Shown here piece after piece: positions 33,680 to 43,752 of a stretch of DNA of 64,000 nucleotides; positions within the stretch are counted from its first letter, which is position 1; every line of letters starts with the position of its first letter. Below the pieces are notes generated by a model. The model worked only from the letters and a program-made list of their open reading frames with translations. It searched no databases and was not told where the DNA came from. The translations under genes were made by a program, and so were the position numbers. Source of the stretch: Arion vulgaris (lineage: Eukaryota; Mollusca; Gastropoda; Stylommatophora; Arionidae); contig CM036767.1 in NCBI GenBank assembly GCA_020796225.1, positions 24,496,100 through 24,560,099 on the forward strand, given 5' to 3'.

Positions 33680-34018
33680 GACTGAGGGTATTTATGATAT
33701 CTACCCTGGCCATACTTCTCCAATTTGCAATGGGTGCCATTCCAGCGAATTTATCTTTTACTTTGCTCCACCCCTGCATATATAAAGCCAACACAATTTC
33801 TTGAAGCAAAACTGCTGAATGCTGATTCCCATTGAGTGCGCTGCTAGCATCGATCCTCTTAGGCATACTAATCGAGTCATTTACTATCATTGCATGTATT
33901 CCATTTTTTTCTATCGCCATAAAGTCACTACAGAGACAGCAGCTATCTCTCCATTGTCACACTGCACTCTCTAACTGCTGTTCCAGCAACCCATGTAGGA
34001 TGACAATTAGTAATCATC
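33680..34018 (-). mobile_element. LINE family J RNase H fragment
   Basis: The minus strand contains AVRECSVTMER, IHAMIVNDSISMPKRIDA and MAPIANWRSMARVDIINTL. The last matches the RSMDRADIINAV region of the family J copy at 23690-24486. Frameshifted and ending at the TTAA where the MITE at 34022 begins. Confidence 0.55.
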
Positions 34019-34021
34019 TCT

Positions 34022-34661
34022 TTAACACTTTGCTGCGACGCCTTTTGTCGGCGGACATGTGCAGTCGACGATGTCTTTTTAAACGGGAGTATCGCTTGCG
34101 AAAACCGGGTCCGTGACGTACTACTTCCGTATTGTTTCGACAAGCTCTCCAAAATGGCGGATCTAACACACACGCGGTAAACGACGGTATAAGTCCGATT
34201 TTTCGTAAGTAAACACAAATTTTCAAAATGGATGACGTAGCTGATGAATAGTGATGTCCAAAATGACTCTTTTTCGCCAGTGATAGTGTTAAAACAAACT
34301 CTGAATGTGATATGAATTTGAACTGTGATTCACATGACGATGTTTATAGATCAATAGCAGACATTCCCAGGGGTACAGGAGTAGATGACGGACTCCCAAC
34401 TTGAAAACGACAGCATATCATACTGTGGATAGGTATGGGGATATTAGTTACTACAATAGCTTGTGGATTATAAAGAATAGATTCCACATATAGACAGGTT
34501 AGTAGCTCATTAATATATGAACACTTCCATATTTTAAAAGTCTATGTTTATTAGTTTATTTAAGATTTTTGAAATTGTCACTCTGAAAACTGATCATACC
34601 GAAAAATAGCAGGGCAGTGAGCCAGACTTTGTTGAAAAATGGCTGGCAGCGAAAGTGTTAA
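34022..34661 (+). mobile_element. piggyBac-type MITE, copy 1
   Basis: Bounded by TTAA at both ends (34022-34025 and 34658-34661) with inverted CACTTTGCTGC / GCGAAAGTG termini, the target and end type of piggyBac elements. The 640 bp contain a short acidic coding remnant ([20 protein letters not shown], about 34303-34365), like the N-terminus of a piggyBac transposase, but no catalytic domain. Non-autonomous. It is near-identical over long stretches to the copies at 48605 and 58676. Confidence 0.8.
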
Positions 34662-34813
34662 GGAAAAATACATTCTTTATTTTACTTATGAGAGGTCAAA
34701 AGCTTGACATGAGCAAGGATTTTAGTAGAAATTACATTTGTGTGTGTGGTTCCAGTGGACAAAAGTAAAATAATTAATTGTTGAACTCTTGTTTTTGAAA
34801 TCCATTTATTTAG

Positions 34814-34980
34814 GAAGTCAGCTCAGTTCATTGCCGCCACATCTTTTCAAAGTCATCTCACTGAGGGGCTACCAGCTGGACATTCAAGAAATCTGTCCAG
34901 TATTCCTTTTTTGAAACAGAATCCTGTGCAATTTAGAAAACTATTGCAAAATATTTCTTCAGGATGTGAAATTCAGCAAG
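34814..34980 (+). CDS. Candidate orphan exon inside NFU1 intron 1
   Basis: A 167-nt stretch open in one frame and bounded by a good acceptor (CATTTATTTAG at 34803-34813) and donor (GTAATC at 34981). It encodes SAQFIAATSFQSHLTEGLPA and then KQNPVQFRKLLQNISSG. Phase is 2 in and 1 out, so it cannot be spliced between NFU1 exons 1 and 2 without hitting a stop. No family is recognised. It lies between a piggyBac-type MITE and a LINE E insertion. It could be an exon of another gene, a captured exon or chance. Confidence 0.3.
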
Positions 34981-35014
34981 GTAATCTGTTTGTGAAATTG
35001 TTAAATGTTGCTAT

Positions 35015-35257
35015 CTTCTTCTTTTGTCGTCACACTGTTACCGGGTCGTTGCCCAGTGTCATGGTTTTCTGTTTTTGTCTTGAGCTGTACTGGTGTCTTA
35101 GGTGATTATTTTTGCTCTTTGACAGGATTCTGCTATACCATCTAACCATCTTTTCGTGGTCTTCCTCTCACCTTCTTCCCTGATGTTCTGTTGTTGAAAA
35201 CTCTGTATACTGTGGAGTTTGGATGTATTCTTATTAAGTGGTCAAACCACTTCATTC
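35015..35257 (-). mobile_element. LINE family E, minus strand, 19-bp target duplication
   Basis: Starts at its left with CTTCTTCTTTTGTCGTCACA (tail and terminal block) and ends at the AATGAAGTGGTTTGACC region. Flanked by 34996-35014 and 35258-35276, a 19-bp duplication with one T/C difference. The insertion lies 15 bp beyond the donor of the candidate exon at 34814-34980. Confidence 0.9.
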
Positions 35258-35599
35258 AATTGTCAAATGTTGCTATACATAACCAAAAGAAAAGATTATG
35301 ATGTAGACAGCAAGTAGAAATGATTTTATCCAACACTGGGATACCCAATATATCTAAAAGCTCATTGTTTATTACTGTCAGTCCTGGAGATCCTCAGTAT
35401 TCACTTTTAAATCATAAGATTTTTTAAGCATAAAATGCCACTTTATAGTACACTTTTAGTGAATTGTATTGTAGTATGATGGTCTTAGGGTAGGCTGTCA
35501 GAGCTGACTCATTCCATTGGGATAAAAACTGTACACTTAAATTACACAACTGTGGTCATATGTGAATAAAAATAATGCAGCAACACAGCTACAAAACAA

Positions 35600-37560
35600 A
35601 AAGCAGACGGCAGTTTTGGTAGACATGGAGAAAGCGTTCGACACAGTCTGGAAATAGGGGCTAAAACTGAAACTCCTTACCTCGGTATAAAAGAAGAATG
35701 TTCAAATGGCTTGATAGATACCTAGAGAACAGAATAGCAAGGGTTCAAGTTCAGGGGTACACAAGCACGAAGGCCACACTAGAGCAAGGAGTCCCCCAAG
35801 GAGGAGTGCTCTCACCAATTTTCTTTCTAATCTTCGATCACGACATAGCAACATGCCTACCAAAGCGAGTACAGTCAGCCATGTATGCCGACGACCTGGC
35901 AATCTGGGCGAGAGAGGAGTCAATGCCCATAGCAACAAAATGATTGCAAGATACGCTTACCAAATTGGAAATCTGGTCAGAAAAGTGGAGCATGAGCATT
36001 AACGCTTCTAAAACCACATATATTGTGTTCTCGCAGAACAATCAGAACCACAAAATTAAGCTTAAAATCAATGGGCAAGATCTTCCTGAAAGCAAAAATC
36101 TTACGTATCTTGGAGTTACACTAGACCGATGGCTCACATGGTGCCCCCAGATAGAAAAAGCTACTGTAAGGGCCAGATAGAGACTCAGCATAATGAGAAA
36201 ACTGGCAGGTTCTACATGTGGGGCAAACAGTAAAATCCTCAATATGCTCTACTCGGGAAGAGTATGACCGGTCCTGGAGTACAGCAGTGCAGCATGGGTA
36301 ATGCATCCAACAAGCAATTCGCCAAAGTGAGCAGCAGTCAACCGAGCAGCACACATTATCACAGGAGCCCTGAAGTTCATACCCATCAGGGCGCTGGAAA
36401 CAATCACAAGCCTCCAACTGACAGACCGCAGAGACAAAAAGGTTATGCAACTGGCGAAGAAACTAAAATGGCTCAACTCCCACCCTATGAGTGTCAGAAT
36501 GAACGAATTAGGAAGAGGCAGGCTAAAGAGAACCAGCTTTGGAAAAAAGGCCAAAGCACTGACCAAAGACCACCCGGTCCTAACAAACTGTAAAGCCAAA
36601 CTGATACTGGCAACCGATAAGAGCCCGCCGTGGGAGACCAAAATGCCAGAATTAAGGGAATAAATCCCAGGAGTACAAAAAAAGGGCAGCAAGAGAACTG
36701 CGAAAGAAGAGCGGTCACAGAAAAATACATAGAGACCGAGTACCCCGAGACTTGTATACCGATGGATCGGCAAAGAACGCAATCAGCGATGGCGGAGGAG
36801 GAATAGTGCTTAAACTCACAAAGAAAGGGAAGATCACGAAGGCGATTGCCACAGGTAAGTTTTAAAAAAACTACCGGGCAAAGGCAATAAGAACAGCCGC
36901 TGAAATGATCCTAGAGAAAAGCAGCGCCTCACGCAACAAATTTGTGATATTCACTGATGCTCTCTCGGTCATCACTGCGCTAAAAAGTGCAGCCAAAACA
37001 GAGCTCAATGAGCTAAAAGCGATTCTCGGTGTACTAGTAAACTCACTTAAACGCACAGTCATTCAGTGGATACCATCACACTGCAGCACAAGCGGAAACG
37101 AAGAAGCCGACAGGCTAGCAAAAGAAGGTGGTCGATTACCGCAGACCGATCACGAGATCAGCTATGAGGAGGCCAAAACAACCATCTGTTGGCAGTAGAA
37201 AGAAAAGTGGTTGAAAGACCACCCACAACACAGCATCAGAGATGGGCACTATGGTCTATCCCGTAGCGAACAAGTTGCTATATTCCGCCTCCATACCCAC
37301 CATAACAGGCTTCGGGCCCACATGTTCAACAAATTTAAAATTGGCACAACTAGCCTGTGCCACTGTGAAAAGGCAGACATGACAGCAGAGCACATACTGC
37401 AAGACTGCCAGTTGTTAGCAGGCCTAAGAAACGAGACCTGGCCCGATAACACAGAGCTTCGCGAGCTGTATGGAGAGACGGAGTTCCTAAAAGCAATGGT
37501 AGAATTCATGAAGAGATTTGGTTCCTTGGCCTGTCTAGGCGGGGATAGAGAGAGAGAGAG
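35600..37560 (+). mobile_element. LINE family A, copy 2 (5'-truncated in RT)
   Basis: Begins inside RT motif A (AVLVDMEKAFDTVWK at about 35612) and runs to the 3' end. RT: MFKWLDRYLENRIARVQVQG, EQGVPQGGVLSPIFF, MYADDLAIWAREESM (35881). RNase H: FTDALSVITALKSA (36950), VIQWIPSHCSTSGNEEADRL (37056). Tail region: EQVAIFRLHTHHNRLRAHMF and CHCEKADMTAEHILQDC, then a (GA)n tail at about 37544-37560. YADD is intact but several frameshifts and stops break the rest. Long frames on the opposite strand here are shadows. Confidence 0.9.
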
Positions 37561-37564
37561 AGAT

Positions 37565-38130
37565 GCCCACTCTCAGCAAGACTCTAAAAGGCAGATGTAA
37601 TCTGTCTGCGTCATGTCGATGCAAGGGAAGAATGCAGTAAACTCTCTACCAGAGGCCAAGTGACTAGGTTGGGTAATATTGGCAGAGCGGAAAGTGTGTG
37701 ATAAAACTGCCCCATCTTGAAGAACTGAAGTGGGTGATGTTGATAAAGAGCAAAAATCAAAAGTTGCATTCTTGTGCATGACAAAACTGCCCTGCCTTGA
37801 AGAACTGGAGTGGGTGATGTTGAAAAGCGCAAACTAAAAAATTTAATTCTTGCGCATGATAAAACTGCTCTTCCTGGGAGAACTGGAGTGGGTGATGTTG
37901 GTAGAATAAAAAATTGCGCTTCAAGGCAAAGCCCTTCCTGTTTACTTGGTGGGAAAATATGTCACAGAGCGGTTGATAATGCTCTAATCTGGAACGACCT
38001 CACTGAAGTTATGAAAGTTGCAAATCATGAACATGCTCTTCAGCGTAGATCAAACAGAGATGCTGCATTGAGGGGCTTAAAAATAATCAAGAAAGAGTTG
38101 GACATCCGATGCATAAAAGACTAAAAGAGC
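37565..38130 (+). repeat. Repeat with three ~80-bp internal tandem units
   Basis: Directly after the LINE A tail. A landmark GTGGGTGATGTTG recurs at about 37730, 37810 and 37889, defining three units near 80 bp. The last part (37810-38124) is open for about 100 codons, ending NHEHALQRRSNRDAALRGLK and KKELDIRCIKD, but much of it is repeat. The same DNA (CCCACTCTAGG, CTGTCTGTGTCATGTC, AACATGAACATACTC) recurs at 43560-43740, again beside a LINE A copy. Function unknown. Confidence 0.5.
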
Positions 38131-38588
38131 AACGAATTGACAGCTCAGACAAACCCAACATTTCCGTAGTCCGAAATTCTCGGATGTGCCTGTCCTACAT
38201 GCGCATGAGCCTACGAACTGAGGCACAACATTTTTCTGTTCTCTGCGAAATCAAACATATCAAAAACAGTGATTGAATTGGTTGATAAGAATGACGAACA
38301 AACAAAGTACACAACTTGAAGACATAAATTGTTTTTAATTTTAAAAATACTTATTAGAGTCCTAATAATACGTTATGGTATTATTGTGTGATCCCAAGTT
38401 CGCAATGAAGTAATGTAATACTTTCCAAATAAGTCTTCTAAACATGTAAAAAGTGGTAGTAGATAATGTCTTCTGCCGTCAATGGATGGTTTTATCTACT
38501 ATTTTTATAGGGATTTAGAATACTGTTGGTCATATTTGTTGTAAATGTCAAGCTTCTTCTCTTCCACCATTTACTTCTTTATAGGGAG

Positions 38589-38827
38589 GGTCTCTGTGGC
38601 TGAGTGGTTAAGCCCTTTGCCTTGCAAGTCGAAGATCGTGGGTTCGAATCTGGACTGCGGCCTTCTGTTCACGAGTGCAGTTTTTCCAGAGACCCGTAGG
38701 ATTGTTGCCGGAGCTACAGAGTTCGTGCTTTGTGCAATACTCTCGGCAGATGGCGTGCCATTTCTGCAGAGAGGACTGAGCCATATGGGTAAAACCCGTG
38801 CAATGAAGTCAATCCTTTGGCTTTAAA
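38589..38827 (+). repeat. tRNA-derived SINE, copy 2, uninterrupted
   Basis: The head has an A box TGGCTGAGTGGTT (38597-38609) and a B box GGTTCGAATC (38641-38650), i.e. internal RNA polymerase III promoter elements, Ser- or Leu-tRNA-like in order. The body includes GAGACCCGTAGGATTGTTGC, GGCAGATGGCGTGCCATTTC and ends near AATGAAGTCAATCCTTTGG. No matching acceptor stem closes the head, so it is a SINE rather than a tRNA gene. Confidence 0.8.
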
Positions 38828-39245
38828 ACCCTTTTTTAGAAGTGTTGGGGTGAAACGTGGTGATCTTGTGTGTGCTTGTTTTAAGGCACTTTGTAAACTG
38901 ATATTCATGTTCGTAATGCTGTTCTTGATGCGGTCGCTCCATCTTTTGCATGGCTTTCCTCTTGCTTTGTACTCATTATACTTTTCTGTGTGGCTCTCTG
39001 TGGTAGGCAATACCAGGGCATTCTTGTCAGGTGTCCAAACCATTTAATCTGTTGTTCTTTTATGAATTGCATGACTGATTTCACATCCAGTCTTCTTCTG
39101 ATTTCTTCATTTCTAATTTTGTCTCTTGTTGTCACACTTGCAGCTCTTCTAAGACATCTCATCACTGTCGTTATGATTTTCTGCTCATTAGCTGCTGTTA
39201 TTGGCCATGTTTGACACTGGGCATAAATGTCAAGCACTGGGCATA
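38828..39245 (-). mobile_element. LINE family F 3' end
   Basis: Minus strand, open from 39237: YAQCQTWPITAANEQKIITT, MRCLRRAASVTTRDKIRNEE, QFIKEQQIKWFGHLTRMPW, then a frameshift into the ARGKPCKRWSDRIKN terminus. Its 3' end abuts the SINE. It is an inverted partner of 39880-40420. Confidence 0.75.
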
Positions 39246-39879
39246 AATATCAGTGGTGTATTCTCCATGTGTACTAGACATATGGTGCATACCCAAGTGA
39301 AACTCTCAACATTATTAATAGTATGCTATTGACAGTATTTAAAAAAAATTAATATTTATAGATAAACTATTTTGCAATTTTTCTTAGTTTTATAGACAGT
39401 ATTAGTAAATTTTTTAAATAACTTGTACATTACTCTCAATATAAGCCAGAAATGTTGAAGTTTTTACAGAAATATCACATTGCAGGATTTGACTTGCATT
39501 CTGCGAGAATCGAGCACATATTCTTATTTGTAATTTCAACATGGATGTGAGAAATATGCAGTGATATTATAGGTCTAATCAAGGCTCAGTAAAAACTACT
39601 GACTTGTGTGTTAGCAGTTTAAGCACTCTTCATTGACTATTCATTAGCTTGACTATTCATTATGAGAGCTTTATTTTTTACTTAAAAGAATTGCACTTGT
39701 AAGTTTATTTACTATTATAGAGAGCATATAATCCATGTATATGTATGGAAGTGTATAATTGTATATTAAAAAATATTCTTACCATAATTTTTATTCAGAA
39801 CTTTCATCTCACTTTTTATCCAGAACTTTCCAAGACAGATTGCAAATAGTGATAATCATTTTAGTGGTTAGAGTCTAAT
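39246..39879. other. No gene seen, NFU1 intron 1
   Basis: AT-rich spacer between the inverted pair of LINE F ends. Confidence 0.5.
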
Positions 39880-40440
39880 TTTTATAGAAAAGAAAGTCGT
39901 TGCACAAAAGCTAACCAAGTACTGGGACAGTTAACACCACTGTTTTCACATAAAGAGATACCGCTAAAAACTAAAGCAAGTCTCATAAGAACGATTTTCT
40001 GGCCAACACTATGTTACCAGTGTCAAACATGGTCAATAACAGCAGTTAATGAGCGGAAAATCATAACGACAGAGATGAGGTGTCTTAGAAGAGCTACAGG
40101 TGTGACAACAAGAGACAAAATTAGAAATGAAGAAATCAGAAAAAGATTGGATGTGAAATCAGTCATGCAATTTATAAAAGAACAACAGATTAAATGATTT
40201 GGACACCTGACAAGAATGCCCTGGTATCGCCTATCACAGAGAGTCACACAAAAAAAGTATAATGAGTACAGGGCAAGAGGAAGACCACTCAAAAGATGGA
40301 GCGATGGTATCAAGAACATCCTTACGAAAATGAATATCAGCTTACAAAGCGCCTTAAAACAAGCACACACAAGATCACCACATTTCCCCCCAACACTTCT
40401 ATAAAGAAGTAAATGGTGGAATAGAAAAAGAAGTATAATA
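39880..40440 (+). mobile_element. LINE family F 3' end, + strand partner
   Basis: Encodes a LGQLTPLFSHKEIPLKTKAS-like block (39925-39985), then RCLRRATGVTTRDKIRNEEI, a TGA stop in place of Trp at 40195, GHLTRMPWYRLSQRVTQKKY and RARGRPLKRWSDGIKNILTK. Longer and less damaged than the minus copy. The two form an inverted pair with about 640 bp between them. Confidence 0.75.
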
Positions 40441-40479
40441 ATCATTCTACAAACATTGATTTTATATAGTAATAAAATC

Positions 40480-40850
40480 TATACTAAGCAAAACATCCGG
40501 GTATTCATGGCATTGAGAGAGTGGACAGGCTTGCATTAACAGTATCGATTGCCGGAGAGTTTAAGATTATGTGAGTTTACGTCTTTCGTTTCTGGACACA
40601 TCCGCCTTTTGGATAAAGATATTAAAATTGATATTGAAACTTTTCAGCTATTTAAGAAATAAATTACAGGTATAAACAGAACTGAATGCCTGAGGGGCAG
40701 AATGAGAAGTGTGTTTAACCAACAAGCAATGGGAACCATCAGTACACTCTTAACATTTGCTGGGTGAGATTGACCACCTATGGGTTTGCCCAGTGTGCTA
40801 TGAGATCATTTCAGTGATCAAAATATGAAATTAAATCATAGATAATAAAT
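40480..40850 (+). mobile_element. LINE family J RNase H remnant
   Basis: Encodes HPGIHGIERVDRLALTVSIA (RNase H terminal motif; compare HAGANGNERADRLASTA at 6000), then a decayed C-terminus near 40700-40800. Heavily mutated. Confidence 0.5.
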
Positions 40851-40939
40851 AAACATGCAAGAAGATCATTGAAAGCCACAACGTTGTGATTTTTGAAAAG
40901 AATATTAAGAATACCATGGGTAGCTGAAATAATGAGTTG

Positions 40940-41490
40940 CTGAGTGAGGCCAATGCACAGATAACACTTATGCAGATCAAGAAAGGGCAGTCATTATTTT
41001 TTCCACATATAATGAGAAAAGCAGGATTGTTACATATGACAAGAGGTGAAATTTATGGGAAAAGAGACATGTTGACAAAAAGACAGGATACAGGTCAGGT
41101 TAACCTCATAATTACATTAATCATATTTCTATGTGAGATGAAGTGTCTATGCAGGAGTAACAAGAAGAGACCAGTTTAGAAATGAAGACATCAGGAAAAA
41201 AATGAGTACATCATCAGTACTGAACTTTATCAAGAAGCCACAAATTAAATGGTTCGGCCACATAAGCAGATTACCATCAGGCAGTGCACCACAGAAAGCA
41301 ATGTTACTCCGATACAGTGGATACAAAGCAAAAGGCCGGCCACGCAAAAGATGGACCTCAGAGATAACAGAGGCGAATGGAAGACACTATTTATGAAGCA
41401 CACACCAAAGCCTGTGCTAGAAATCTCTTCTTACCCTGAAGCTGTGAGGCAAATCAGGATTGGAAAAGAGAAAGAAAGACAAGCTGCATA
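40940..41490 (+). mobile_element. Two abutting LINE 3' ends
   Basis: First, FFPHIMRKAGLLHMTRGEIY (40996-41060), a GHIMRR-type LINE end. Then, from about 41140, a family F-like end: TSSVLNFIKKPQIKWFGHIS, RLPSGSAPQKAMLLRYSGYK and AKGRPRKRWTSEITE. The second is open for about 64 codons. It lies 350 bp upstream of NFU1 exon 2. Confidence 0.6.
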
Positions 41491-41836
41491 GAGAGGCTTG
41501 CTCCAGGTGTCTCCTTTTTTGAACTGACACTGAAAGGCAAAACAGGATTAGAGAATAGATAGATATTTCTATGTTTGATATATGCTTGCAGACATTTTCT
41601 GTTGTAAATAACGTCTTGTTTCAAATTCCTTGGAATCAATTAAGTATATTTATGTTTCAAGTCAATTCTTGCTTCATGATCCCCCTTTTTTTTTTTTTTT
41701 GATGACCAATTACCATTATTAAGTGAAGGACTACGATATTATAACAATACCGTGTGTAAGTATATTGTAGTTCATATAAATATAAAAAATTTTGTATGTG
41801 AAACTGAATGCTATTTTTGTATTCAAATCTGTGTAG

Positions 41837-41972
41837 TGCGTTCCATGTTCATCCAGACGCAAGATACACCAAATCCAAACAGCCTCAAGTTCATGCCTGG
41901 AGTTCAGGTTTTAGAGTCTGGAACATTTGATTTTCCAAATCCACAGAGTGCCTATTGTTCTCCTCTGGCAAA
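41837..41972 (+). CDS. NFU1: NFU1 exon 2: Nfu N-terminal domain, first half
   Basis: Encodes the hallmark start of the Nfu_N domain, [19 protein letters not shown], followed by [16 protein letters not shown] and SPLAK. NFU1 delivers [4Fe-4S] clusters in the mitochondrial matrix to lipoate synthase and other clients. The acceptor AG is at 41835-41836 and the donor GT at 41973 (GTAAGC). The exon is 136 nt, entering in phase 1 and leaving in phase 2; the split Lys codon is completed by exon 3. The reading frame is undamaged. Strong family match. Confidence 0.95.
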
Positions 41973-42255
41973 GTAAGCTGTTAAAGTTATGGCGCACATT
42001 TTATAATTAAAAGTTTGTAATTAGACAGATGGACACCAAAAAAACTACAGATAGCATCAGCTTGCATTCCCTTTGCAGCATGATGACTGAGTATCTAGAG
42101 CGTCCACAGAGGACACTGAAGTATAAAATCATTTTAAACAAGTGACAAAATTATTACTGAACCATTTCCAATGTTAGTATTGTGTCATTGAATCAAAATA
42201 AGGGGCATACCAACAGTACAAGAACGCCAGGCTCATATTCTGTGTTCATAGTTCA

Positions 42256-42720
42256 TAAGTACGGTTCCAACTTCACTGCAACGGGTCGCCCCATAATTGC
42301 TCCATTCCTGTGCCAATGAAAATCACACGAAATGCTAACAACTGTGAAATGTTTCCTGTGTGAGCTAATTCCAGAATGAAACAGCCACGTACCACCACAA
42401 AAAGCAACCTGCTCCGCATAAAATGCATATGGCGTGCTAATGTAGCAACACAAAACTGTTGATCACTTGAATTGCAATTCTTGTCGAAGGGAACATCAAT
42501 CATGACCAAATCCAGCTTTCTGCACTCGCAATATAACTGCATACAGCAGATTGAGCTTGTTCGTCATAACCACTGTCCGCCATTTTCTGAATACACACTA
42601 ACACACAACAAACGCACGGTTGACACAGCAAAAACATTCCATGTAACATTGATAGCTCACAGTGTTGCTCAAGCACTAACTCAGTAGCTCGGCAAACGAA
42701 ACCGGAAAATACTCGACCAA
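42256..42720. repeat. Unidentified repeat U, copy 1
   Basis: About 460 bp shared with 59872-60310 in the same orientation (landmarks GGTTCCAACTTCACTGCAAC, CACACGAAATGCTAACAACT, AGGGAACATCAATCATGAC, AACGCACGGTTG). Minus-strand frames include MADSGYDEQAQSAVCSYIAS and DLVMIDVPFDKNC, but no known protein. Neither end shows clear inverted repeats. The copies differ by several short gaps. Confidence 0.55.
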
Positions 42721-43559
42721 ACATGTCGGAAATGCGCTAGCAAAGTCGTGTTCAGAATCAAACAGTTCTGACTCTGAATGGCCCTTCCGCATTCCGCCAT
42801 TGCTAGCCAGGTTTTTTATATTGTGTGTTAGATTCTTAAATGGGTTTAGTGCAAAAAAAAAGAAATAGTATTTTTTCTTACTTTTGAATGCGTGTACAAG
42901 CAATTTTTCTAATTTTCACACTCTCAAAAAAGTGAATTTATTATATATTTTAAAATGTTGTATGTGGTTGTTGAGAACTAGAACTACTGAACTGGTTGTT
43001 CATTGTCATTTTATGTAATATTTAGAGATGGGAAATGATCCATATTGCTCTTGTGTGAATCCCATAGTTTGACCAATAAACAAAACCCTCAAACACTTCC
43101 TCAACAATTTTTATCCAATCTCCTTTTTTTTGCAGTCTTTGAGACCCCCTTTTTGGGGGATCTTAACAATTATTCCTTTTTTCTTCCATTGTTCTGGGAC
43201 TTCTTCTTCATCCCTTATTTTATTAAATAGTTTTTGCACCTGGTTAATTGCTGTATCATTTGTCATTTTGAGCATAGTCAGGCTCAGTAGTCTGGCAAAG
43301 TGGGTGGGGATCGAGGGAGAGCTACCATGAGGTAAAAAAAAGTTGTGTGGGTGCGATCATAAATGCTGTGTGATCTGTTCCCAATATAAACAAGCAGAAT
43401 CTTAGAGTGACTGCGACCACATGCATCTTATGGCCGACGTCCTAAGACACATGACAGTTAAAAATGCAGTACAAATACAAATAACCGCTAAATGGAGCAA
43501 AGATATGACACAATGAGTTGTAAACATCAACTCACTGCACCCAAAGTCTGGTCGCACCA

Positions 43560-43740
43560 TAGTTACCCACTCTAGGCAAGACCCGGTGAAAGTCTGAAAT
43601 ATTCTGTCTGTGTCATGTCAACGCAATGGAAAATTGAAGTTAACTATGTACTAGAGACATTCGTTGAATGTTCCTAAACTGGAACAGCCTCACCAAAGCC
43701 TGAAAGTGACCAAACATGAACATACTCCTTGAAGTAGATC
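43560..43740 (+). repeat. Host repeat into which LINE A copy 3 inserted
   Basis: Shares CCCACTCTAGGCAAGAC, CTGTCTGTGTCATGTC and TGAACATACTCCTTGAAGTAG with the repeat at 37565-38130, and continues after the LINE from 46579. It lacks the three 80-bp units. Confidence 0.5.
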
Positions 43741-43752
43741 ATACCTCATGAT

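Noticed and set aside
36249..36782. 177-codon frame on the minus strand
   Set aside because: It is antisense to LINE A RNase H and connection sequence, and hydrophobic runs arise from the complement.
35600..37575. Target-site duplication for LINE A copy 2
   Set aside because: No matching sequence of 6 bp or more was found on the two sides at the expected positions.
38589..38660. Possible functional tRNA gene
   Set aside because: A and B boxes are present, but no acceptor stem pairs around them and the same SINE body follows as at 18468-19600.
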